Assembly: GCA_946478915.1 (NCBI GenBank)
Contig: CAMLER010000205.1
Coordinates: forward strand, 1-8,130
Direction: 5' to 3'
From: an uncultured Chryseolinea sp.
GTDB taxonomy: Bacteria; Bacteroidota; Bacteroidia; Cytophagales; Cyclobacteriaceae
Length of the DNA: 8,130 nt
Made by a program: the position numbers and the translations under genes. Under the pieces are notes generated by a model that worked only from the letters and a program-made list of their open reading frames with translations, ran no database searches and was not told the DNA's origin. Below, piece by piece: positions 1 through 7,200 of the stretch. Numbering within the stretch: the stretch's first letter is position 1; the number at the start of each line of letters is the position of its first letter.

Positions 1-2073
1 TCTTATATTAATTCGTTCAGACAGAAAGCATCTGGTAAGGTCAGCGTTAAGAATATACTCAAACGTGGTGAGGTATGAGTTGGGAATAGGAGCATCGTTG
101 TTGGCAAGCGCCATGACCAGCGGATAATCCCGATTGTAAATCCTTCTCAATGAATTTTCGAGATCGCGCATACTTTGGTACGTGATCAAATCAAAAACTT
201 TTCGTTTCTCGTCCTGAAACAATTGCCAGATCGTATACTTTTCGGGACCAAAATAAGTCTGCATCAGTCCGATAATATCACCCAGTCGTGCTTCTTCAAA
301 AGCGGTAACAATATTCGTCTGCATCAAATTGAACTTTTCAGGTTCCATATCAATGGAAATATTTCCAATGATGTTGTGTTGACCCATATAAATGACCGCG
401 AATGCAAATTTCTTCTCCGATCGTGTTACATTGGATTTTACCTTTGTGATTCCAATTACCAGCTTTTGCTCGCCAGCCTCTTTTCGGATAAACACATCGT
501 TTTTAGTGGTATAGTTAAACACCGGGAATGACTCAGGATCCTCTTCAAATATTGAAGCCACAGCATAGTGCATACCCACACGTTGCAGGTTGGTCTTTGC
601 TGGGATAACATATTTTTTATAAACTTCTCTTCCATTTGCAAGTGTCGGAACATTGCTTGGTGCAACCTCCATACGCCTCAGAAATTCTTCTTCGAGTTTA
701 ATGTCGCTCACCTGGCTTACCAGCTGCATGGCACGGCAGGCATACTGCATAATTTGCGTGGTCTCGATCCCGGAAAGATCATCAAAAAACCAGCCGCAAC
801 TGGTGTACATAAGCATTGCATTCCGCTGAACTTCCATCATGCGTAAAACTCTGTTCTGCTCTACATCAACAATACAGTGTTTTGCTAAGAATTTGCTGAC
901 GCTTTCATCGCCACGATCTAAGATCACATCTATGTAATCTTCGCGGGCCAGCCAGGGATCCTTTAAGAATTTTGCCGCCTCCGTTTCGTAAATTGTAATC
1001 AATTCATCGCGGAGCCAATCCAACGTTTCGCGCAATGGCTTTCTCCATAACTGATGCCAACTGGGTTTTCCCGAATTGCAACCGCAGTTATCGCGCCATC
1101 GTTCTACGCCGTGAACACAACTCCACGAACTCCTTTCGTGAATTTGCGCTTCATAAAGTGGTGGAAATTTTGAAAGGAATTCAGCATAATTTGTCACGTG
1201 CGAATGCTTGTGCCGTTCGATGTAATCCAACGCGTAGGCAAGGGCCATATCCCCGTGCTTGTGATGGTGCCCATACGTTTCTCCGTCAGTGGCAATATGC
1301 ACCAATTGAGGTTCCTCTATCGGATTGTCAAATCCGTCAAGGAGACGATGAGCGAATTTTTTTCCATCGTTTAAAAGACCATTAAAGGCGACGCCTTGAG
1401 AAATATCACCATCGTAAAAAAAAAGAACGATACTTTTTCCCGACTTCAAATTGCACTTATACGGTCTGCGTGTATCCAGATCGTTGGTGGTTACATTTGT
1501 CCACGTAGCTTCACCCAATTTGCGAATTGCCTTTGCTTGTCGCGGTGCGAGTATGGTGAATTTTATATCATGGCGTGCCAGTAATTCCAGCGACTCCAGA
1601 TCCACGGCGGTTTCTGACAACCACATCCCTTCGGGTTTCCGTTTAAAGCGAAATTCGAAATCACGGATACCCCAAATAATCTGGGTTTCCTTGTCACGCG
1701 AATTTGCCAGTGGCAATATCATATGGTTGTAAACCTGAGCAATAGCCGAACCGTGGCCGTTAAAATGAGCTACGCTATCACGATCTGCCTTGAGAATTGC
1801 CTCATAGGTTTCTCGGTCGTGACTTTCCATCCAGGAAAGCAAAGTCGGACCAAAATTGAAACTGATCTTGTAATAATTGCTGATGATGTTTTTAATAACT
1901 CCCTTTTCGTTCAGAATGCGCGATGCGGTATTAGGTGCATAGCATTCTGCCGATATACGCTCATTCCAGTCATGATAAGGATGAGCCGAGTCCTGAACTT
2001 CTATAACTTCCAGCCATGCATTTTCGCGAGGAGGCTGATAAAAATGACCATGAATACAAATATATTTTTCCAA
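1..2073 (-). CDS. GH57-family glycoside hydrolase-like protein with DUF3536 domain (3' end cut by window)
   Basis: This frame is open without a stop from a TTG at 2073 to the window edge: 691 residues of a family I recall as about 800 residues long, so roughly the last 100 are missing. The N-terminal half is a GH57 catalytic region. It has HGHFYQP at residues 8-14, WLSETAVD at 151-158 with E154 as candidate nucleophile, FFYDGDIS at 218-225 with D221 as candidate acid/base, and HIATDGETYGHHH at 259-271. A Trp/Cys-rich block follows (SSWSCVHGVERW at 315-326, then CGC at 330-332), typical of DUF3536 proteins. The rest, from about residue 400, looks like DUF3536. No signal peptide is seen, so it is probably cytoplasmic. 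GH57 enzymes act on alpha-glucans (amylase, 4-alpha-glucanotransferase, branching). The exact reaction of the DUF3536 subgroup is not known to me. Its place after glgE, treS-mak and glgB suggests trimming or turnover of the polymer. An in-frame TAA lies three codons before the TTG, which fixes the start closely. Confidence 0.93.
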   Translation of the reverse strand, partial: MEKYICIHGHFYQPPRENAWLEVIEVQDSAHPYHDWNERISAECYAPNTASRILNEKGVIKNIISNYYKISFNFGPTLLSWMESHDRETYEAILKADRDSVAHFNGHGSAIAQVYNHMILPLANSRDKETQIIWGIRDFEFRFKRKPEGMWLSETAVDLESLELLARHDIKFTILAPRQAKAIRKLGEATWTNVTTNDLDTRRPYKCNLKSGKSIVLFFYDGDISQGVAFNGLLNDGKKFAHRLLDGFDNPIEEPQLVHIATDGETYGHHHKHGDMALAYALDYIERHKHSHVTNYAEFLSKFPPLYEAQIHERSSWSCVHGVERWRDNCGCNSGKPSWHQLWRKPLRETLDWLRDELITIYETEAAKFLKDPWLAREDYIDVILDRGDESVSKFLAKHCIVDVEQNRVLRMMEVQRNAMLMYTSCGWFFDDLSGIETTQIMQYACRAMQLVSQVSDIKLEEEFLRRMEVAPSNVPTLANGREVYKKYVIPAKTNLQRVGMHYAVASIFEEDPESFPVFNYTTKNDVFIRKEAGEQKLVIGITKVKSNVTRSEKKFAFAVIYMGQHNIIGNISIDMEPEKFNLMQTNIVTAFEEARLGDIIGLMQTYFGPEKYTIWQLFQDEKRKVFDLITYQSMRDLENSLRRIYNRDYPLVMALANNDAPIPNSYLTTFEYILNADLTRCFLSERINIR

Positions 2074-2082
2074 TTCAATTTA

Positions 2083-2089
2083 CCTTTTT
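2083..2089 (-). promoter_or_regulatory. Shine-Dalgarno-like site of the GH57 gene
   Basis: AAAAAGG on the minus strand ends 9 bases before the TTG at 2073-2071. An in-frame TAA at 2082-2080 excludes any earlier start in this frame. The only other candidate is an ATT at 2079-2077, which is too close to the AGG. The spacing therefore favours TTG. Motif and spacing are read directly from the sequence; function is inferred. Confidence 0.5.
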
Positions 2090-2109
2090 GAATCGCGTTC
2101 CTGATTTTC

Positions 2110-2140
2110 ACAACGTCTGTTTAAAAGAATTACAACGTCT
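2110..2140. repeat. Direct repeat pair ACAACGTCT, 22 bases apart, in the glgB-GH57 spacer
   Basis: The 9-base word ACAACGTCT occurs on the plus strand at 2110-2118 and again at 2132-2140. The copies are 22 bases apart start to start, about two helical turns. They lie 37-67 bases upstream of the GH57 start codon, inside the 111-base spacer 2074-2184. A two-turn spacing would suit a regulator binding one face of the DNA, but no known operator is recognised. The rest of the spacer is A/T-rich. I see no terminator-like hairpin in it and no convincing promoter. Confidence 0.4.
2128..2138 (+). repeat. Copy 1 of an 11-base word shared by both spacers (AATTACAACGT)
   Basis: AATTACAACGT at this position overlaps the second ACAACGTCT repeat. 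The identical word occurs on the opposite strand at 4171-4181, just before glgB. Relative to transcription the two copies have opposite orientation. The match is exact; a regulatory meaning is only a guess. Confidence 0.35.
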
Positions 2141-2184
2141 CAAATAATACAGTAACAGCGATAATATTCAAATCACAAACTTCT

Positions 2185-4161
2185 TCAGGTACCGACGTCG
2201 CTTAACTCAAACTCGTTTAACTCTCGTTCAAGTTTTATGACAGTCATCCCCAATGGCGGTAAAGTTAATGAAATCGAATAATCTCTCCCGTGATATTTTA
2301 CGGGCGAAGTCATGATTGACGTCATGTTGAGAAGTCCGGTTCCCGCATATTTTTGATCATCGGAATTGAAAACCTCTACCCATGTTCCGCGATATGGAAC
2401 ACCCACGCTGTAATGATGACGCACTTCGGGAGTAAAATTACAAGCTACGATAAGCAGATCTGACTTTTCATCCCCCTTTCGTTGAAATGCGATTATGCTG
2501 CCATTGCTGTCCGAATAATCGATCCATTCAAATCCTCTGTTTTCGAATTGATACTTGTATAATGCCGGTTGCGATTTATAGAAAGCGTTAAGATCCTGTA
2601 CGAGTTTTTGTACTCCCTGGTGGAGTGGATATTGAAGCAAATGCCAGTCGAGACTACGATCATGATTCCATTCGGCACTCTGGCCGAACTCGCCTCCCAT
2701 AAATAACAGTTTCGACCCAGGATGCATGAACATGTAGCTAAACAAAAGTCGGAGGTTAGCAAATTTCCTCCATTCGTCGCCGGGCATTCTTCCCAGTAAT
2801 GATCCTTTCCCATGAACAACTTCATCGTGAGACAAGGGGAGCATAAAATTTTCCGTGAATGCGTACATGATGCTGAATGTAATTTCATTTTGATGGTACC
2901 GTCGGTATACGGGATCAAGCTTGAAATACTTAAGCGTATCGTGCATCCACCCCATCATCCATTTCTGACCAAAACCCAATCCGCCCAAATAGGTAGGACG
3001 CGATACACCTGTCCATGAAGTCGATTCTTCTGCTATGGTTATAGCATCCGGGATTTGAGCATAAACCACTTCGTTCATTTCTTTCAGGAATGTAATTGCC
3101 TCAATATTTTCATTACCTCCGTATTGATTTGGTATCCACTCTCCTGCATTGCGAGAATAATCGAGATAGAGCATCGATGCCACTGCATCTACGCGCAGGC
3201 CATCAATGTGAAATTGATCGAGCCAGAACAGTGCATTGCTGATAAGGAATGATTTCACCTCATTGCGACCATAGTTGAAAATGTAGCTTTTCCAATCTGG
3301 GTGAAAACCCTTGCGGGGATCTTCGTGCTCATAAAGAAATGTACCATCAAACTTGTACAGCCCGTGCTCGTCACCGGGGAAATGCGACGGCACCCAATCC
3401 ATGATAACACCTATTCCTTCGCGGTGAAAACAGTCGATGAGGTATTTGAAATCTTCAGGACTACCGTAGCGGCTGGTGGGTGCGTAGTACCCGGTGAGTT
3501 GATAACCCCACGAACCATAAAACGGATGCTCCATCAGCGGAAGGAATTCCACATGTGTAAATCCCATGTCCCTGACATACTGGACCAATTCAATGGCCAT
3601 TTCCGGATAACTCAACGATCTATTTCCTTCTTCTGCCTTGCGACGCCACGAACCATAATGCACCTCATAAACAGAATATGGCTGAGGCTTCCCCGCCATT
3701 TTTTTTCGTTCTGCCAGCCACGCTCCATCCTTCCAATCGTACTTTGATTCCCACACAATTGACGCTGTTTTAGGCGCCGCTTCGCAATAGGATGAAAAAG
3801 GATCTGACTTAACTACATAGTCACCTGTATTGGAATGAATAGCGTACTTATACGCTTCCCCATGTTTGATATCCGGAAAATATCCCTCCCAGATTCCAGA
3901 CTCATCCCATCGGGGATTCAGCACATGCTGTTTGTCCTGCCAATGGTTGAAGTTTCCCAATACGGAAACCGCTCTGGCATTCGGCGCCCATACGGCGAAG
4001 TATGTGCCGTCACCATTATCATTGTGGATGACGTGTGCACCAAGCTTTTCATATAACTTATAATGCTTTCCGGATTTGAAAAGATAGATATCGAAGTCTG
4101 TCAGCAAACTGAAGCCTTCAGAAATTAATGCCGCAGATTTTGAAGTTGCTTTTTTTGCCAT
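2185..4161 (-). CDS. glgB: 1,4-alpha-glucan branching enzyme GlgB
   Basis: GlgB cuts an alpha-1,4-glucan chain and rejoins the piece through an alpha-1,6 bond, creating the branches of glycogen in the cytoplasm. The 658-residue protein starts with a Lys/Ser-rich leader. A CBM48-type beta-sandwich follows at about residues 35-135 (GTYFAVWAPNARAVSVLGNFN at 52-72). The GH13 barrel spans about 160-540 and a C-terminal beta domain ends the protein. Branching-enzyme hallmarks are YGSWGYQLTGYYAPTSRYG (215-233), DWVPSHFP (255-262), GLRVDAV with nucleophile D325, AEEST with acid/base E378, and SHDEVVHGKGS with D446. These spacings (53 and 68 residues) equal those of E. coli D405/E458/D526. It is shorter than the roughly 730-residue E. 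coli enzyme because the extra N-terminal N1 domain is absent, as in many bacterial GlgBs. All key residues are present. It lies 64 bases after treS-mak and is probably in the same transcript. No strong Shine-Dalgarno precedes the ATG. The product fits the branching step after GlgE. Confidence 0.98.
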   Translation of the reverse strand: MAKKATSKSAALISEGFSLLTDFDIYLFKSGKHYKLYEKLGAHVIHNDNGDGTYFAVWAPNARAVSVLGNFNHWQDKQHVLNPRWDESGIWEGYFPDIKHGEAYKYAIHSNTGDYVVKSDPFSSYCEAAPKTASIVWESKYDWKDGAWLAERKKMAGKPQPYSVYEVHYGSWRRKAEEGNRSLSYPEMAIELVQYVRDMGFTHVEFLPLMEHPFYGSWGYQLTGYYAPTSRYGSPEDFKYLIDCFHREGIGVIMDWVPSHFPGDEHGLYKFDGTFLYEHEDPRKGFHPDWKSYIFNYGRNEVKSFLISNALFWLDQFHIDGLRVDAVASMLYLDYSRNAGEWIPNQYGGNENIEAITFLKEMNEVVYAQIPDAITIAEESTSWTGVSRPTYLGGLGFGQKWMMGWMHDTLKYFKLDPVYRRYHQNEITFSIMYAFTENFMLPLSHDEVVHGKGSLLGRMPGDEWRKFANLRLLFSYMFMHPGSKLLFMGGEFGQSAEWNHDRSLDWHLLQYPLHQGVQKLVQDLNAFYKSQPALYKYQFENRGFEWIDYSDSNGSIIAFQRKGDEKSDLLIVACNFTPEVRHHYSVGVPYRGTWVEVFNSDDQKYAGTGLLNMTSIMTSPVKYHGRDYSISLTLPPLGMTVIKLERELNEFELSDVGT

Positions 4162-4170
4162 ACTTGATTC

Positions 4171-4181
4171 ACGTTGTAATT
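4171..4181 (-). repeat. Copy 2 of the shared 11-base word (AATTACAACGT) upstream of glgB
   Basis: Read on the minus strand, AATTACAACGT ends 9 bases before the glgB ATG at 4161. It is an exact match to plus-strand 2128-2138 in the next spacer. It could belong to the glgB translation-initiation region or be a regulator site. Nothing known is recognised. Confidence 0.35.
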
Positions 4182-4185
4182 AACA

Positions 4186-4221
4186 AACCCTGCGTTCGTT
4201 CGTGCTGACCGCAGGAGGGTT
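4186..4221 (-). terminator. G/C-rich hairpin in the treS-mak/glgB spacer (weak terminator, attenuator or processing site)
   Basis: On the transcribed strand AACCCTCCTGCG (4221-4210) can pair with CGCAGGGTT (4194-4186) across a 15-base loop. The stem is 6 bp CCTGCG/CGCAGG, plus a 3 bp AAC/GTT extension beyond a CCT bulge. It begins 5 bases after the treS-mak stop codon. What follows (TGTTAATT) is not a proper U-run, so strong intrinsic termination is unlikely. A partial terminator or an mRNA-stabilising 3' structure that sets the treS-mak to glgB ratio would fit. The pairing is seen in the sequence; the role is inferred. Confidence 0.35.
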
Positions 4222-4225
4222 TCTT

Positions 4226-7200
4226 TCACTTTTGTTCCTTATACCTTTTCATAAGGTAATCAATTCCTCGCAAGGGCACGATAGTCCACGCCGGACGACC
4301 ATTCAATTCATATCCTAGTTCGTAAACTGCTTTCTCGAGCATAAACACCATTAGCAGTATACCATCCTCCTGTGCCAAAGTCGTACCCATATTCATCCGC
4401 TCCATATATGCACCAAAATAGAACCGGCTCACATAATGCTGCCACTGCTCCGCCCATGTCTCCAGAAAATCACGATCCCGCTCCCGATAATTTTCATTCA
4501 GCAGTATTTTGCCAAATGCAGCATAGTGTATGGATCGCATCATCCCCGCGACATCTTTCAGTGCGCTCTTCTTCAACCTCCTCTCGCTGAAGGAAAGACC
4601 GGGCTCACCCTCAAAATCTATAATAACAAAATCATTGCCTGTAAAAAGAACCTGGCCAAGATGATAGTCGCCGTGGATCCTGATTTTCTGCGTCTTAATC
4701 TTAACCTGATATACTTCGCTGAAACACTGCATTATGTCGCTCTCCATTGCCAGAACTTTCTTAGCCAACTCCTGAACCTGAGGACTCAACTTATGCATTG
4801 TTGTTTCAAGCAAGTTGAACCGATCCTTGACAAGTTTCCGCAGCGACGAATAGAGAGACCGTTGATAGTTCGTCGTAAAATTTTCAGGAGCAAAAGCCGG
4901 ATTACTTGTGTTCGATGCGAGAGCTAAATGCATTTCAGCTGTGCGCTGGCCGAGCCGCACCATGCGCTCATAAAATCCGCGACCAATGAATTCCTGAATA
5001 ACCTCAGGTGCTTCTTCAAACTTTAATGTAACCTTGTTGATAAGCTTGGGTGCTTTTAAAGTTTTCGCCTTCGTCATAACACGCTCGTAAAACCTTCCAA
5101 CCGAGTCTACAGTCATGATCCATGAGTCGCCCTGATTCTCAACTTTCTCCTGCAGCAAGCCAAAAACGATGACGCCTCCATCCTGGTCTCGATACTCCAC
5201 GCTGCCGGCGTATCTTGGAGAATGTCGAAACGTAGTATGCTCCGACAAAAATTGTACAATCTCTAATTCGGGATTTATTTCATTTTCCAGTTTCCTGTAA
5301 AACTTAAAGAAATATTGATCATTATAAATAATAGACGTATTGCTTTGATCCGCTCTCAGGATTTTGGAATCGATCTCTTTGTTAACATCAATTTTGGCAA
5401 AGACTCCGGAGTTGAATAACAGCGTTCCCCCATCATCAACTCTTATCTTTACCTCTTTACACATGCTGAGCAGCAAGAAGTCGCGGAACAGCTTATCATA
5501 ACTGCTATCCATAATAAAACCGGCCTTTCCCTGAATCTCCGCCCTACATACCACACTTTGTACGGTATACTCCACCCGTTCCATAATGCTGTCGGAGGGA
5601 AGAAAAGCCAACGGCAGGAAGTACAACTCGGGCAGACGCTGAGCATAATGCACTTCGATCACAGCAAGAAAGTGGGTATCTCCATCAATCTTAATCGGAA
5701 TGGTTTTTTGGATACTGACCTTGCTAACCACTTTTGCTTTGCCCCCAAACCACCTGCACTTTTTCATGAAAGACAGTAATACTTTCCGTTCAAGGATGCG
5801 TAGCTCGTTGTAATTGTCGAATAACTTTTCCCACGAAACATCGGTCTTAAGAAGAAACAGTTCACCGCTGGGTTCCTTCTCTTTTTTCTCATCAACTTCT
5901 GCCTGAAACCAAAAATAGCCGTATGGCCCTATCGTTATTGGATAGTCTCCATCCCCTACCGGCAAGAACCGATTCTGACTGAAAACTTCCGTAATATCGC
6001 ATCCTTTAAATTCCGACAGATCTAAAACGGTTGATTGGGAGAACTGAGACAAATTAGCTACCACGACAATGCACTGCCTGTCATACTTCCTGACGAAGCT
6101 GAGAATCTTTGCATTGGAGCTCTCCAGAAATTTCATATCCCCCCGACCAAATATATTCAGTCGTTTTCGCATTGAGATCGTATTTTTCATCCACCATAAA
6201 AATGAAGAGGGATTTTCTTCCTGCGCGGCAACATTGACGGCCTCATGCCTATAGGCGGGATCTGTAATAATTGGAAGATAAAGTTTCTGCGGATTCGCCA
6301 TCGAAAACCCTGCATTGATATTCATGTTCCATTGCATTGGTGTGCGCACACCAAAGCGATCACCGAGATAAACATTATCACCCATTCCAATCTCGTCGCC
6401 GTAATAAAGAACAGGCGACCCGGGTAATGCGAACAAAATTGCATGCAAAAGTTCTGCTTTTCTCCTGTCGTTGTTCATCAATGGTGCAAGTCGCCGTCTT
6501 ATCCCCATGTTAAACTTTGTGTTGTTATCGTGGGCATAAGCTTTGAAGAGATAATCTTTTTCTTCTTCGGTAACCATTTCCAGGGCAAGTTCATCGTGAT
6601 TTCGCAAGAACACGGCCCATTGACTGTTGGGCGGAGTGGCTGGAGTTTGCTCCATAATGTCGATTATCGGGTAACTGTCCTCTGTCCGAAGCGCCAGGAA
6701 CATACGGGGCATTAACGGATAGTTGAAATTCATATGGCATTCAATTCCTCCGCCAAAATAATCAGCGGCGTCCTCGGGCCACAAGTTTGCTTCTGCTATC
6801 AGGATCCTGTTTTTGTAATTTTTGTCAATGTGTGCTCGAAGTCGTTTGAGATATACATGAGTCTGTGGCAGATTTTCGCAACTGGTTCCCTCCTCTTCAA
6901 AAAGGAATGCTGCCGACCCCAATCGAAATCCATCCACACCCATCTTCATCCAAAAATCAACGATCTTAATCATCTCCAGTTGGACTTCTGCGTTATCGAA
7001 GTTCAATTCTGGCTGGTGACGTGAAAATCTATGCCAGTAATAAGACTTTGCCTCAGAGTCCCAAGACCAATTCGTAGATTCTTCTGATCTGAAAACTACA
7101 CGAGCATCCTTATACTTTTCATTAGTATCACTCCAAACAAAAAACTCACGATAACGCGAGCCTGATTTCGCTTTTCTTGATCGCTTAAACCATGGATGCT

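Noticed and set aside
456..665. Minus-strand 69-codon frame within the GH57 gene
   Set aside because: It is an out-of-frame reading of continuous GH57/DUF3536 coding sequence.
1..2073. GH57 gene as a frameshifted or decayed pseudogene
   Set aside because: All 691 codons were read in one frame with no stop, and every expected GH57 motif is present in order.
2090..2184. Bacteroidota-type promoter (TTTG / TAnnTTTG) before the GH57 gene
   Set aside because: TTTG occurs several times and TATTATTTG comes near, but no pair matches both boxes with proper spacing, so it is not listed.
2493..2918. Minus-strand 141-codon frame inside glgB
   Set aside because: It overlaps catalytic GlgB sequence in another frame, is rich in Cys and Ser, and has no domain or start signal.
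3301..3747. Plus-strand open frame of 148 codons, and the other plus-strand frames of 60-163 codons across the window
   Set aside because: They lie antisense inside conserved genes, have no recognisable domain and are no longer than expected from shadow frames of a long coding strand.
4191..4202. Short CGTT tandem repeat in the treS-mak/glgB spacer
   Set aside because: It has only about two and a half units and lies in the hairpin loop region; too short to carry meaning.
6917..6919. The Asp-to-Gly change making TreS a natural glycosynthase that uses maltose-1-phosphate
   Set aside because: Nucleophile-less retaining enzymes need a donor of inverted anomeric configuration, and maltose-1-phosphate is the alpha anomer. 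Nothing in the sequence supports this idea.
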